Positions 16,965-25,932 of a DNA stretch of 64,000 nt are shown here, piece after piece. Location of the stretch: contig NZ_RAHW01000004.1 in assembly GCF_004117875.1 (NCBI RefSeq), positions 454,907 through 518,906 of the forward strand. Direction: 5' to 3'. The notes below the pieces were generated by a model, which was not told where the DNA came from, ran no database searches, and was given only the letters and a program-made list of their open reading frames with translations. How positions within the stretch are numbered: position 1 is the stretch's first letter; each line of letters opens with the position of its first letter. Position numbers and translations under genes: made by a program. Source of the DNA: Geomonas oryzae. GTDB taxonomy: Bacteria; Desulfobacterota; Desulfuromonadia; Geobacterales; Geobacteraceae.

Positions 16965-17402
16965 TTGACCACGCGTAGAGAAGGCAGGGAACTCGCCCTG
17001 CAGGCGCTTTATTCCAAGGACCTGGTGTCCCAGGACCCGAACAACACGCTGAAGAGGATCATCGAGAGCTTCGGCGAGGGTGAGGAGCCGACCCTTTCGG
17101 CCAACTCCAAGGCGTATGCCTTCGCCACCGAGCTCGTGAGCGGTGTCGCGGCGCATCTTTCCGAGATCGACGCCCGCATCGCGGAGAAGTCCAAGCACTG
17201 GAGCATGTCCCGCATGGCGCGCGTCGACCTGAACATCCTGCGTCTTGCCGTGTTCGAGCTTGTGTACCGTCCCGACATCCCGAAGAACGTCACCATGAAC
17301 GAAGCGATCGAAGTTGCCAAGAAGTTCGGTTCCGACGACTCCGCCTCCTTCGTGAACGGCATCCTCGACGAGATCGCCTCCACGGTGACCGACAAGGAAT
17401 AA
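16965..17402 (+). CDS. nusB: Transcription antitermination factor NusB
   Basis: A 145-residue helical protein with the NusB pattern [13 protein letters not shown] near the start and [24 protein letters not shown] at the end (read as two blocks). NusB works with NusE and the boxA RNA in rRNA antitermination. The TTG start at 16965 directly follows the ribH stop, with GGGAG about ten bases upstream, so it is translationally coupled to ribH. This ribH-nusB pairing is widespread. Confidence 0.95.
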   Translation: MTTRREGRELALQALYSKDLVSQDPNNTLKRIIESFGEGEEPTLSANSKAYAFATELVSGVAAHLSEIDARIAEKSKHWSMSRMARVDLNILRLAVFELVYRPDIPKNVTMNEAIEVAKKFGSDDSASFVNGILDEIASTVTDKE

Positions 17403-17435
17403 GGTCCTTCCCGATTTGCGATGCTCTGCCGCCGG

Positions 17436-17546
17436 CCCCTCTCCCTCCGGGAGAGGGTGCCCAAAGGGCGGGTGAGGGCGCCGCCACGAAGTGGGGCATC
17501 CGCATCCGCCATCGCCCTCACCCTGCCCTCTCCCGGAGGGAGAGGA
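17436..17546. repeat. Inverted CCCTCTCC/GGAGAGGG repeat element
   Basis: A second full copy of the element at 13024-13141, with arms at 17436-17477 and 17514-17546 separated by about 36 bases. It lies between nusB and hom and may act as a terminator-like or processing hairpin. Confidence 0.8.
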
Positions 17547-17624
17547 GGTGGAAGGAATGTTGTGGCCGTTCCTGAACAGGTAAGTAGCTTGTTTTGCAAA
17601 TAATGAAATGATCAAAGAGGGAGT

Positions 17625-18935
17625 ATGGAAGAGATAAAAGTAGGCCTACTTGGTTTCGGCACCATCGGTGCCGGCGTCGTGAAGCTGCTCAAACAGAACT
17701 CCGCCCTCCTCACGGAGAAGACCGGCACCCGGATCTCCCTGAAGGCCATCGTCGACCTCGACATCACCACCGACCGCGGCGTGGACACCGAGGGGATCAC
17801 CCTCACCAGGAACGCCGACGACGTGCTCACCGACCCGGAGATCTCCGTCGTCATCGAGCTGATCGGCGGCTACGAGCCGGCGCGCAGCTTCGCGCTCAAG
17901 GCGATCGCCCACGGCAAGCACCTGGTCACCGCCAACAAGGCGCTTCTCGCGGTGCACGGCGAAGAGATCTACGCCGCCGCCAAGGAAAACGGCGTCGAGG
18001 TCCTCTTCGAGGCCGCGGTAGGCGGGGGTATCCCGGTTCTCTCCGCGATCAAGGGGAACATGGCGGGTAACCGCTTCTCCACCGTGCTCGGCATCGTGAA
18101 CGGTACCTGCAACTACATCCTCACCCGCATGACCCAGGAAGGGGCCGATTTCGCCGAGGTGCTGAAGAGCGCCCAGGAAATGGGTTACGCCGAAGCCGAT
18201 CCCACCTTCGACATCGAAGGGGTCGACACCGCGCACAAGCTCTGCCTGCTCCTCTCCCTCTGCTTCGGCACCAGGATCGACCTGAAGGACGTCTATTCCG
18301 AGGGGATCACCTCGATCACCTCCGAGGACGTCGACTTCGCCGAGACCTTCGGCTACCGCATCAAGCTTCTTGCCATCGGCAAGATGGACGGCGGCAAGAT
18401 CGAGGCGCGCGTGCACCCGACCATGATCCCGATCGACTATCCGCTTGCCGACGTGCACGGCGTCTTCAACGCGGTTCGTCTCACCGGCGACTTCGTGGGC
18501 CCGGTCATGTTCTACGGCCGCGGCGCCGGCATGGAAGCGACGGCGAGCGCCGTCGTAGGCGACATCGTCGATCTCTCCCGCAGCATGTGCGCCGGGGTCA
18601 CCCGTCGTTGCGCCCCGCTCGGGTACCTGGACGGCAGCGTCACCACGCTCCCCATCAAGCCGATGGGCGAGATCGTCAGCAAGTACTACATCCGTTTCCA
18701 GGCGCTTGACCGTCCCGGCGTACTGGCCCGCATCGCCGGAGCGCTCGGCGCGCGCGGCATCAGCATCGCCTCCATGCTGCAGAGCGCGAGAAGTGCAGCG
18801 GACGAAGTACCCATCGTCATCATGACCCACGAGGCCCGCGAGGACGACATGAGAAAGGCCCTGGCCGAGATCGACACCTTCGAGGTGATCCGCGCCAGAA
18901 GCACCTTCATCAGGATCGAGGACAACCTCGAGTAA
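17625..18935 (+). CDS. hom: Homoserine dehydrogenase
   Basis: A 436-residue enzyme with an N-terminal NAD(P)-binding fold (VGLLGFGTIGAGVVKLL), the catalytic domain with GTCNYILTRM and EADPTFDIEGVD, and a C-terminal ACT domain (RPGVLARIAGALGARGIS) for amino-acid feedback. It reduces aspartate semialdehyde to homoserine, leading to threonine and methionine. GAGGGAG precedes the ATG. A clear terminator follows, so it is likely the last gene of its unit. Confidence 0.96.
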   Translation: MEEIKVGLLGFGTIGAGVVKLLKQNSALLTEKTGTRISLKAIVDLDITTDRGVDTEGITLTRNADDVLTDPEISVVIELIGGYEPARSFALKAIAHGKHLVTANKALLAVHGEEIYAAAKENGVEVLFEAAVGGGIPVLSAIKGNMAGNRFSTVLGIVNGTCNYILTRMTQEGADFAEVLKSAQEMGYAEADPTFDIEGVDTAHKLCLLLSLCFGTRIDLKDVYSEGITSITSEDVDFAETFGYRIKLLAIGKMDGGKIEARVHPTMIPIDYPLADVHGVFNAVRLTGDFVGPVMFYGRGAGMEATASAVVGDIVDLSRSMCAGVTRRCAPLGYLDGSVTTLPIKPMGEIVSKYYIRFQALDRPGVLARIAGALGARGISIASMLQSARSAADEVPIVIMTHEAREDDMRKALAEIDTFEVIRARSTFIRIEDNLE

Positions 18936-18954
18936 AAAGGTGCAAACAGAACGC

Positions 18955-18991
18955 AAAAAGGGCGGGAGTCACTTGACCCCGCCCTTTTTTA
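18955..18991 (+). terminator. Rho-independent terminator after hom
   Basis: AAAGGGCGGG at 18957-18966 pairs with CCCGCCCTTT at 18978-18987 and is followed by a T-run. The upstream A-run also makes it usable from the other strand. Confidence 0.85.
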
Positions 18992-19105
18992 TAAACCCGA
19001 AGCCGGCACACAGGACCCGGAGGTCCGCAGAAGACAAGAGGAAAGGTTTCTGCCGGGGGGAAAGCGAAACCTTTCGTCTTGCCTCGGTGTCCGCTTCAGG
19101 TTTTT

Positions 19106-19136
19106 ACGTAGAACGTAGAACCTAGAACGTAGAACC
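19106..19136. repeat. Single arm of the GTTCTAC heptamer repeat
   Basis: Four tandem AGAACGT/AGAACCT-like heptamers, matching one arm of the hairpins at 14292-14390 and 60062-60202, with no second arm nearby. Confidence 0.65.
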
Positions 19137-19140
19137 TCTT

Positions 19141-19686
19141 TCAGCCTTCGTACTTTTCCACCACGCTGCGGTAGTGCTCCTCGAGCCCCTTGGCGGCCTT
19201 CTCTTCCGCCGCCTGGTACTTCGCGACGATCTCCGGGCGCACCCCTTCCGGGAGAATCCTTTCCGCGAGCGGGTAGAGGATGTCGTCCTCCTTGCCGATG
19301 TGCTCGCGCAACAACTCCAGGTAACCCCTCGCGTTCGCGACGATCGCCTCTTCCTGCCCGGCCTCGCCGCTAAGCGCTTTCGTCGCCGCCTCTTCCATAC
19401 CCTTCACGAAGGCCCGACCCAAATCGTGCTCCATGAGCATGGCCGCCACCGGGCTGTTCGCCCTCGGCATCCCGTTCGCCACCAGCGCCTCGAACAGGAC
19501 ATCCTCCTCCTTGGCGTGGTGAAAACGGTCGGCGTAGTTCCTGATGAAATCCACACCGTCCAGGTAGAACCGGTAATCCTTGAAGGTACCTTCCTCGGTG
19601 AGCCGCGCGTTTTTCTCCAAAAGGGCGAGCATACGCAGGATCAGCTGGTGCTCGTCCTTGAGCCTCTGGGTGATGTCCTGTTTCAT
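19141..19686 (-). CDS. Hemerythrin HHE domain protein
   Basis: A 181-residue helical protein with HHE-type iron ligands: LKDEHQLILRMLALLE near the start, FHHAKEEDVLFEAL, MLMEHDLGRAF and LREHIGKEDDILYPLAE. This pattern marks di-iron hemerythrin-domain proteins related to DUF542/RIC-type repair and nitric-oxide or oxygen response factors. It ends the minus-strand cluster of three genes, two bases after the preceding gene's stop. Co-transcription with the two upstream iron-sulfur-like genes and a nearby FNR/HcpR-type palindrome fits a role in nitrosative or oxidative stress, which is inference. Confidence 0.82.
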   Translation of the reverse strand: MKQDITQRLKDEHQLILRMLALLEKNARLTEEGTFKDYRFYLDGVDFIRNYADRFHHAKEEDVLFEALVANGMPRANSPVAAMLMEHDLGRAFVKGMEEAATKALSGEAGQEEAIVANARGYLELLREHIGKEDDILYPLAERILPEGVRPEIVAKYQAAEEKAAKGLEEHYRSVVEKYEG

Positions 19687-19688
19687 CG

Positions 19689-20144
19689 CTAGTTTCTCCT
19701 TTCGCCGTTGATGCCGATCACCGCGGTCTCCAGCGGGATCTCCTTGCCGGACTGAGCCAGCGCCTGACGTACCATCATATCAAGCCCGCGGCAGCAGGGA
19801 ACTTCCATGATCGCTACGGTGATGCTTTTCACGTCGTTCTCGGCGAAGATCCGCGCCAGCTTCTCGACGTACGGGGTGCTGTCGTCAAGCTTCGGGCAGG
19901 CGATGGCGAGCGCTTTCCCCTTCAGGAGGTCGCTGTGGAAGCTCCCGAGGGCGAACGCCACGCAGTCCGCGGCGATCAGTATGTCGCTGTCCTGGAACCA
20001 GGGGGCGGTGGGGGGGACCAGGTGCAGCTGCACCGGCCACTGCCTCAATTCGCTTGCCTGCTTCACGGTGGTTGCCTGCTCGTTGTCGTTCCTCTCGATA
20101 ACCCTTGCCATGCTGCCCGGGCAGCCGCATCCTGCATGTGCCAT
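19689..20144 (-). CDS. Small Cys-containing ferredoxin-associated domain protein
   Basis: A 151-residue protein with an N-terminal CGCPGS motif, then RQWPVQLHLVPPTAPWF, ADCVAFALGSFHSDLLKGK and IMEVPCCRGLDMM. These segments match the C-terminal part of a family that usually carries 4Fe-4S ferredoxin domains in front; the ferredoxin part is absent here. The remaining cysteines (CGC near the start, PCC near the end) could bind a metal. The function is not established. GGAGAG precedes the ATG. It is the middle gene of the hemerythrin cluster. Confidence 0.65.
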   Translation of the reverse strand: MAHAGCGCPGSMARVIERNDNEQATTVKQASELRQWPVQLHLVPPTAPWFQDSDILIAADCVAFALGSFHSDLLKGKALAIACPKLDDSTPYVEKLARIFAENDVKSITVAIMEVPCCRGLDMMVRQALAQSGKEIPLETAVIGINGERRN

Positions 20145-20203
20145 TGTTTTCTCTCCTTGATATATGTGTCGGTTCGTTGGTTGTGGCGTGTGCCGTTTAT
20201 CGT

Positions 20204-20440
20204 TTAAGCGACCTTGAGGTCGTCATCCTTCGTTGCCAGGTACTCGTTTATTTCCTTCTCTACCGCCGTTTCCTGTTCCGGCGTGAGACCGTGTATGGAG
20301 ACCACGTCCTTCAGGAGGCAGATGCCGACCTTGCAGGTAACGCAGCCGATCTCGTAGCGGTTCAGGATGTCGCCTATCTCCGGGTAGGTTGCAATCACGT
20401 TCTGGATCGCCGTGTCTCCAAGGCCGTTTTTGAATTCCAT
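20204..20440 (-). CDS. DUF1858-like small protein
   Basis: A 78-residue protein with the segment TYPEIGDILNRYEIGCVTC followed by KVGICLLKDVV, which resembles DUF1858 proteins found beside hybrid-cluster proteins and RIC/ScdA factors. The start at 20440 has GGAGG eight bases upstream; an upstream in-frame ATG at 20518 overlaps the promoter palindrome and is rejected. It is the first gene of the cluster leading to the two genes below it. Confidence 0.65.
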   Translation of the reverse strand: MEFKNGLGDTAIQNVIATYPEIGDILNRYEIGCVTCKVGICLLKDVVSIHGLTPEQETAVEKEINEYLATKDDDLKVA

Positions 20441-20503
20441 CTGTTTATCCTCCTTTCGTGCGCTCTTGATGATGTGACAATAGCGCTTCGGAGCATATTT
20501 GTT

Positions 20504-20518
20504 TATGACATGGGTCAA
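20504..20518. promoter_or_regulatory. FNR/HcpR-type palindrome
   Basis: TGAC-ATGG-GTCA is a dyad with a four-base spacer, flanked by A and A so that the half sites read ATGAC and GTCAA. It lies 64-78 bp upstream of the DUF1858-like start. The architecture equals that of FNR-family sites and the bases match the TTGAC/GTCAA half sites of HcpR-type regulators of nitrosative stress. The regulator itself is not in the window. Confidence 0.5.
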
Positions 20519-20632
20519 AAATATGCGTTTCTCCGCATCTGTGGGAAAAATGGCAGAATTGCAGGGAAATATTGACCTTTTCCTCTTTCTGATTAAAATT
20601 GGGCCTGGCCGGACGAGCCTCGGAGGTGCCCC

Positions 20633-21271
20633 ATGGAGCTGGACCTCAGATCACAAATCGAGCGGTTGGAGCAGTCGGACAAGCTTTCCCCCGAGCTTAA
20701 GGCGCAGTTCGAGCGTGCCTACCAGGAGATCGGGCAGTCGGTAATCAGCGAGGCAGTTCCGAAGGCGGGAGGTCAGGCGCCCGACTTCACGCTCCCCAAC
20801 GCGGTCGGGATTCCGGTGGCGCTTGCCGATGCGCTTATGCACGGCCCCGCCGTGGTCACCTTCTACCGGGGGATCTGGTGACCTTACTGCAGCCTTCAGT
20901 TGAGGGCCTACCAGAAGATCCTTCCCGAGATACTGGCGCGCGGCGCCTCGCTCATGGCGATTTCGCCGCAGAGTCCGGACAAGTCGCAGGCGACCCTTTT
21001 GAAGAACTTTTTGCAGTACGAGGTGCTGAGCGATCTTGGGAACGTGGTGGCGCGGCGTTACGGGCTCGTCTACCGGTTCCCCGATTGGGTGCGCGAGCTG
21101 TACATATCCCTCGGGGTGAATCTTCCCCAGTACAACGCCGACGAGTCGTGGGAGCTCCCGATGGCCGGGACCTTCGTGATCGGGGAGGACGGCAAAATCG
21201 TCACCAGTTACGCCGACAGCGATCCGAGAAACCGTCTCGAGCCGCAGGCGATACTCGATGCGTTACGGTAA
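20633..21271 (+). CDS. Selenocysteine-containing peroxiredoxin (UGA read-through)
   Basis: The two frames 20633-20881 and 20882-21271 are one frame divided only by a TGA at 20879-20881 (codon 83). The surrounding protein reads TFYRGIW-U-PYCSLQLRAYQ, where peroxiredoxins of the AhpC/TSA type have WCPYC, so the UGA falls exactly at the peroxidatic cysteine. Both halves continue the same fold (GQAPDFTLPNAVG before, AGTFVIGEDGKIVTSYADSD after). A SECIS-like hairpin sits just downstream of the UGA. The full product is 212 residues with U83 and C86. It would reduce peroxides. The alternative, a nonsense pseudogene, is unlikely given the intact downstream frame. Promoter and cofactors are not visible. 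Confidence 0.88.
20892..20907 (+). promoter_or_regulatory. SECIS-like hairpin for selenocysteine insertion
   Basis: GCCTTC at 20892-20897 pairs with GAGGGC at 20902-20907 (one T-G pair) around the loop AGTT. The hairpin begins ten bases after the UGA and its loop lies 16 bases from it, in the range of bacterial SECIS elements. The loop contains GU, as in SelB-binding apical loops. CTG/CAG outside can extend the stem. Confidence 0.65.
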
Positions 21272-21284
21272 AACCGGCTCACGC

Positions 21285-21555
21285 AAAGACTTAAAGAAAC
21301 AAAGACACAAACAAAAGACTTAAACTAACAGGGATAAATGGGATAAAAGGGATAAGGCGTAAAACCTTTTTCACGCAAAGACGCAAAGACGCAAAGAAAG
21401 ACAAGACTTTGGGGTTACACCAAAATCTTTTCGTCTTTAGGTTTTATCCCCTTCATCCCCTTCATCCCTGTTAAATGGTTGTAGGTTCTATCTTTGCGCC
21501 TTTGCGCCTTTGCGTGACATGGTTTTGAAGTTTATCTTTGCGCCTCTGCGTGAGG
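21285..21555. repeat. Inverted intergenic repeat of CTTTGCG and GGGATAA units
   Basis: Tandem CGCAAAGA units near 21372-21399 face CTTTGCGC units near 21494-21545, and GGGATAAATGGGATAA units near 21332-21356 face TTATCCCCTTCATCCC units near 21434-21470. The 305-bp space between the peroxiredoxin and pfkA is thus mostly a nested inverted repeat. No gene is supported here. Confidence 0.7.
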
Positions 21556-21577
21556 CTGTTTTTTAGGAGGGTTTTGC

Positions 21578-22663
21578 ATGACGACGAGAATAGGAATCCT
21601 TACCGGCGGCGGCGACTGCCCGGGACTTAACGCGGTAATCCGCGGTGTGGTGAAGGCGGCGGTCGGACGCGGCTGGGAAGTGATCGGCATCGAGGACGGC
21701 TTCGACGGCTTTCTGCACCACCACAAATGCCGCCCGCTCGGCCTCGAGGAGGTGCGCGGCATCCTCCCGCGCGGCGGCACCATCCTCGGCACCTCCAACC
21801 GCGGCAACCCCTTTTCCTTCCCGATCATGCGCGAAGGAAAAGTCGAACTCGTCGACGTCTCCGAGGAGGTCCGCTCCCGCATCGACCAGCTTGGCCTCTC
21901 CGCCCTCGTCGTCGTCGGCGGCGACGGCTCCTTGAAGATCGCCCAGGAGATGATGCGCCGCGGCGTCCCCATCGTCGGCGTCCCGAAAACCATCGACAAC
22001 GACCTCCTCGAGACCGACGTCACCTTCGGCTACAACACGGCGCTCGAAACCGCGACCGACGCCCTCGACAAACTCCACTCCACCGCGGAAAGCCACCACC
22101 GCGTCATGGTCCTCGAGGTGATGGGGCGCTACGCAGGGTGGATCGCCCTCGAGTCCGGCATCGCAGGCGGCGCCGACGTCATCCTCATCCCCGAGATCCC
22201 CTACGACATCGACAAGGTGCGCGAATCGATCATCGCGCGCTGCAAACGCGGCAGACGCTTCAGCGTCGTGGTCGTCGCGGAAGGCGCCTTCCCGAAAGGG
22301 GGAAACCGCGTCGTCCAGGAGGCCGCCGGCGGGAAATCGGTCGTCGAACGCCTGGGGGGCGTGGGCGAGGCGCTCTCGCGCGAACTGGGCGGCGTCCTCG
22401 AGATGGACATCAGGGTCACCGTGCTCGGACACCTGCAGCGCGGCGGCTCCCCCTCGACCTTCGACCGCTGCATCGGGAGCAGGTTCGGCGTCAAGGCGGT
22501 CGAACTGATCGAGTCGCAGTCCTTCGGCCAGATGGTCTGCCTCAAAGGGCGTCACATCACCTCGGTACCCATCGAGGACGCGGTGCGGACCCTGAACCTC
22601 ATCGACCCCTCCGGCGAGATGGTGCGTCACGCCGAGGCGCTCGGGATCATGCTCGGGAGATAG
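21578..22663 (+). CDS. pfkA: 6-phosphofructokinase
   Basis: A 361-residue kinase with GGGDCPGLNAVIRG at the nucleotide site, GGDGSLKIAQEM (Gly at the position that is Asp in pyrophosphate enzymes, favouring ATP), PKTIDNDLLETDVTFGYNTA (split catalytic block) and MGRYAGWIAL. PKTIDND rather than PGTIDND places it with the group III/mixed phosphofructokinases. It commits fructose 6-phosphate to glycolysis. AGGAGGG is placed upstream of the ATG. The phosphoryl donor is inferred from one residue and remains open. Confidence 0.93.
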   Translation: MTTRIGILTGGGDCPGLNAVIRGVVKAAVGRGWEVIGIEDGFDGFLHHHKCRPLGLEEVRGILPRGGTILGTSNRGNPFSFPIMREGKVELVDVSEEVRSRIDQLGLSALVVVGGDGSLKIAQEMMRRGVPIVGVPKTIDNDLLETDVTFGYNTALETATDALDKLHSTAESHHRVMVLEVMGRYAGWIALESGIAGGADVILIPEIPYDIDKVRESIIARCKRGRRFSVVVVAEGAFPKGGNRVVQEAAGGKSVVERLGGVGEALSRELGGVLEMDIRVTVLGHLQRGGSPSTFDRCIGSRFGVKAVELIESQSFGQMVCLKGRHITSVPIEDAVRTLNLIDPSGEMVRHAEALGIMLGR

Positions 22664-22674
22664 GCAAGGATATC

Positions 22675-22703
22675 TTGACTTTAATTAATCTCTGAACTAG
22701 ACT
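22675..22703 (+). promoter_or_regulatory. Sigma-70-type promoter for the chemoreceptor
   Basis: TTGACT at 22675-22680 and TAGACT at 22698-22703 are 17 bases apart, a good -35/-10 pair, about 60 bp upstream of the start at 22762. Confidence 0.65.
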
Positions 22704-22761
22704 GCGGGTGATTTTTTCCGCCCGCACCTGCCTACACCCAATGCAACGAGGTGGCTTAAAC

Positions 22762-24753
22762 ATGAATAACCCGATCGCCGGAGCCAGCAGGAGCCAACTC
22801 TACGCGCTTGCCGGCTTTTTCCTCGGTATCACCGCCCCGCTCGGCTGGATGGTCCTCCGCCTGCTGCTCTTCTCAGACCCCAACCTCCCCCTTGCCTCGC
22901 AGTTCTTCTCGGAGATGACCCACAGCGCCCAGGGAATGGCGCTCTACGTCTACATGGGAGTGGGGACGGCCCTGGTTATGGCGATCTTCGGCTTCTTCAT
23001 CGGGCGCGCCATAGACGAGCTGCATCAGCGCGGAGAGCGGCTCGATCAACTGGTACAGGAAGTGGACGGCCAGAAGAAGCTCTTCGAGAACCGCTACAAG
23101 GTGCTCGACAACAACATAAAGAACTTCCACAAGATCAACTCCCGCATCCAGAAGGCGGTGCGCCGCGACGACGTCCTCGCCCTCTGCGTCGAAGGGCTGC
23201 ACGAGGTGCTGGGATACGAGCGCGTCAACGTGCTCATGGTCGATGCCGGCAGGAAAAACCTCTTCTTCGCGGCGAGCGCCGGCAACGAGAGCGAAGTGGG
23301 GCCGGAGGTCACCATCCCGCTCGACGCCCGCTCCGGCGTCATCTACAAGTCCTTCGTCGAACGTCAGGTCTATTTCATCGAGGGTATCTCCAAGTACCCC
23401 TCCGACTACCTGCTGCAGGCCCCCTTCGATGCCATCGAGCCGCTGCGTTCCTCCACCTTCATCCTCTGTCCGATCGTGCTGAAGGGGGAGACCATCGGCG
23501 TCTTCGGACTCGACAACAAGAAGAGCCACCGCGCCCTGAACGACACCGACGTCGACACCATCCGTCTATTCGCCGACCAGGCCGCCGCAGCCTTCATGCG
23601 CATCAGCCTCTTGCAGTCCATCGACCGGCTCACCCACGAGCTCGGCAGGACCTTCTCCGACCTCTCCACCCAGCGCGAGAACTTCTCCGCCAACCTCTAC
23701 CGCCTGAGAAGCGCCGCCGAGTCTCTTTCCGGCAGCGCCATCAAGGTTGACGCCGCCGCCCACGGGGTGATGGAATCGGTGGACAGCGCCAGTGCCGCCG
23801 CCGCCGAGATCTCCGTCGCCACCGACCAGATCACGCACAACATGGACTCCCTCTCCGATTCGGTCTACAAGTCCGTCTCGGCCATGGAACAGATCACCAG
23901 CACGCTGCGCCAGGTGGAAAAGAACACCGGCCACTCCCACAACCTCTCCAGCCGCGTGAAAGAGCACGCCGAGCAGGGTGCCGGCATCGTGCGCGAGACG
24001 GTGGACGCGCTCGCCGAGATCCAGCGCTCCGTCGACCTCTCCTACGAGGGGATCAAGCGCCTGAGCGCCAACAGCGGCAGGATCGAAGGGTTCGTGAGCG
24101 TGATCAACGACATCACCAAGAGGACCAACCTCCTGGCACTCAACGCATCGATCATCGCGGCCCAGGCGGGCGAGTACGGCAAGAGCTTCGGCGTGGTCGC
24201 CGACGAGATCAGAAACCTCTCCCTGCAGACCGGGCTTTCCACCGGCGAGATCACCGGGATCATCGAAGAGATCATGTCGGAATCCCGCATCGCCGCGGAC
24301 AGCGTCACCGCCACCAAGGACCTGGTCAAGAAGGGGGTGAAACTCGGGCAGCAGACCGGCGTGTCGCTTTCGAGCATCCTGGAGAGCTCGCAGAAGGCTC
24401 TGGACATGACCGAGCAGATCAAGCTCGCCACGGAGGAGCAGGCGGCAAGCGTTCAGCTGGTGACCCGCTCCATCGAGGACGTAAGCTCCATGACCATGCA
24501 GATCTTCAAGGCGTCCAAGGAGCAGGGTGTGGCGACCAAGAGCGTCGCTCGTTCGCTCGAGGACGTGAAGGACATGAGCCACGAGATGGTGAATGCCGCC
24601 GGGCGCCAGAGCGTCGACACCGGCGAGATCAAGGGGAGCATCGACTACGTCACCCGCATGGCCGACGCCATCTTCGACGGCATCGAAGAGCGCCAGCAGG
24701 AGAGCGGGCAGGTGGTCAAGGAGCTGGAGCAGATCAAGGCCAGCGCGGAGTAG
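22762..24753 (+). CDS. GAF-domain methyl-accepting chemotaxis-type signalling protein
   Basis: A 663-residue protein with two N-terminal membrane segments (about 10-35 and 58-82), a coiled linker, a GAF domain (about 120-285, with [19 protein letters not shown]) and a long C-terminal MCP signalling domain including the hairpin tip region [19 protein letters not shown]. There is almost no periplasmic loop, so the GAF domain is likely the sensor, inside the cell. It would signal to a CheA/CheW complex. The ATG at 22762 follows GAGGTGG; the in-frame ATG at 22708 is rejected because it overlaps the -10 region. The ligand is unknown. Confidence 0.88.
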   Translation: MNNPIAGASRSQLYALAGFFLGITAPLGWMVLRLLLFSDPNLPLASQFFSEMTHSAQGMALYVYMGVGTALVMAIFGFFIGRAIDELHQRGERLDQLVQEVDGQKKLFENRYKVLDNNIKNFHKINSRIQKAVRRDDVLALCVEGLHEVLGYERVNVLMVDAGRKNLFFAASAGNESEVGPEVTIPLDARSGVIYKSFVERQVYFIEGISKYPSDYLLQAPFDAIEPLRSSTFILCPIVLKGETIGVFGLDNKKSHRALNDTDVDTIRLFADQAAAAFMRISLLQSIDRLTHELGRTFSDLSTQRENFSANLYRLRSAAESLSGSAIKVDAAAHGVMESVDSASAAAAEISVATDQITHNMDSLSDSVYKSVSAMEQITSTLRQVEKNTGHSHNLSSRVKEHAEQGAGIVRETVDALAEIQRSVDLSYEGIKRLSANSGRIEGFVSVINDITKRTNLLALNASIIAAQAGEYGKSFGVVADEIRNLSLQTGLSTGEITGIIEEIMSESRIAADSVTATKDLVKKGVKLGQQTGVSLSSILESSQKALDMTEQIKLATEEQAASVQLVTRSIEDVSSMTMQIFKASKEQGVATKSVARSLEDVKDMSHEMVNAAGRQSVDTGEIKGSIDYVTRMADAIFDGIEERQQESGQVVKELEQIKASAE

Positions 24754-24799
24754 GGAAGAAAAGGCTGGACTTTGCCGCAACTGTTGTGTTAGCTTTCGT

Positions 24800-24978
24800 A
24801 ACGGTGTTTGGCCCGCTATGTTTGAGTGGAGCCGGAAAGGACACCAAAGAGTAGAGACATACCGCCTGGATTCCTCACGGAACCGGTACGGGAAGCGATA
24901 AGCTGGCCGGAGCTGCGCCCGAAAGGGTGCTAATTAGCTCTTTTTTACAGCGTCTTCCCACCGAAGGCGTTTTTTTTT
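24800..24978 (+). ncRNA. Candidate structured RNA with two tandem terminators
   Basis: The 375-bp space between the chemoreceptor and panB holds several nested stems: GGTGTTT/GGACACC, a bulged stem around TTCC-TCAC-GGAA closed by CCG/CGG, and GCGCCC-GAAA-GGGTGC inside GAGCT/AGCTC, followed at once by TTTTTT. A second hairpin (CGTCTTC/GAAGGCG) and an eight-T run lie at 24951-24978. This suggests an independent small RNA or a terminating leader of panB. I did not recognise a known family. The 5' end is uncertain. Confidence 0.45.
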
Positions 24979-25001
24979 GCCCAAAATCGCCTTGGGCCCT
25001 T

Positions 25002-25048
25002 TCCCCTCGCCCTCCGGGAGAGGGTGGCCGAAGGCCGGGTGAGGGCGG
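25002..25048. repeat. Half copy of the CCCTCTCC/GGAGAGGG repeat
   Basis: CCTCCGGGAGAGGGTGGCC and the GGCCGAAGGCC core match the left arm of the element at 13024. The right arm is missing. It lies upstream of panB. Confidence 0.7.
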
Positions 25049-25128
25049 TGCCCCAAGCGAAATGTCGCGGTACTTTGTTCTGTTTCCCTGTATACGAAAA
25101 TTCCGTCCATCTCACAGGAGCAGCATAG

Positions 25129-25932
25129 ATGCACAAAAAGAAGACCGTTCTCGACTTTCAGAAGATGAAAGCGGAAGGGGAGAAGATAGCGGTACTGACG
25201 AGCTACGACTTCCCCATGACCGGCCTCATCGACGGCGCCGGGATCGACATGATCCTCGTCGGAGATTCGCTCGGCGTCGTGGTGGCTGGGCACGACAACA
25301 CGCTTCCCGTCACTATGGAGGAGATGATCTACCACACGAAGGCCGTGATGCGTGCGCGCCCGAACGCCTTCGTCGTCGCCGACATGCCTTTTCTCTCCTA
25401 CCAGACCGATCTGACGAGCGCGCGTCTGAACGCCGGACTCCTCATAAAGGACGGCGGCGCCGCCGCGGTCAAGATCGAGGGGGGCGTCAACGCCGCCGCG
25501 GCCATCGCCGCCATAACCGAGATGGACATCCCGGTCATGGGGCACATCGGCCTCACGCCCCAGTCGCTGCACCGCATGGGCGGTTACAAGGTGCAGGGCA
25601 AAGGTGACGCCCAGGCCGAGAAACTCATCGAGGATGCCCGCGCCGTGGAGCGCGCCGGCGCCTTCGCCGTGGTCCTCGAAGGGATTCCGATGGGGCTCGC
25701 CGCCCGCATCACCGAGGAACTCACCATCCCGACCATCGGCATCGGGGCCGGTCCGCACTGCGACGGCCAGGTGCTGGTGATCCACGACATCCTGGGGCTT
25801 TGCAGCAAATACTCCCCGAAATTCGTGAAACGTTACGCGGAACTCGCCCCCATCATCGCCGAGGCCTGCGCCAACTACATCGCCGACGTAAAGGGCGGCA
25901 CATTCCCGGAAGAAAGGCACTGTTTCAAATGA
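25129..25932 (+). CDS. panB: 3-methyl-2-oxobutanoate hydroxymethyltransferase
   Basis: The 267-residue TIM-barrel enzyme shows the PanB signatures [38 protein letters not shown] and [17 protein letters not shown] (each read separately). It adds a hydroxymethyl group from methylenetetrahydrofolate to ketoisovalerate, giving ketopantoate. It begins the panB-panC-panD operon and its TGA overlaps the panC ATG (ATGA), indicating coupled translation. A possible leader RNA with terminators lies upstream. Confidence 0.97.
   Translation: MHKKKTVLDFQKMKAEGEKIAVLTSYDFPMTGLIDGAGIDMILVGDSLGVVVAGHDNTLPVTMEEMIYHTKAVMRARPNAFVVADMPFLSYQTDLTSARLNAGLLIKDGGAAAVKIEGGVNAAAAIAAITEMDIPVMGHIGLTPQSLHRMGGYKVQGKGDAQAEKLIEDARAVERAGAFAVVLEGIPMGLAARITEELTIPTIGIGAGPHCDGQVLVIHDILGLCSKYSPKFVKRYAELAPIIAEACANYIADVKGGTFPEERHCFK

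Noticed and set aside
20882..21294. A separate gene or a pseudogene half after the UGA
   Set aside because: The same frame continues the peroxiredoxin fold with no other stop, and a SECIS-like hairpin supports read-through.
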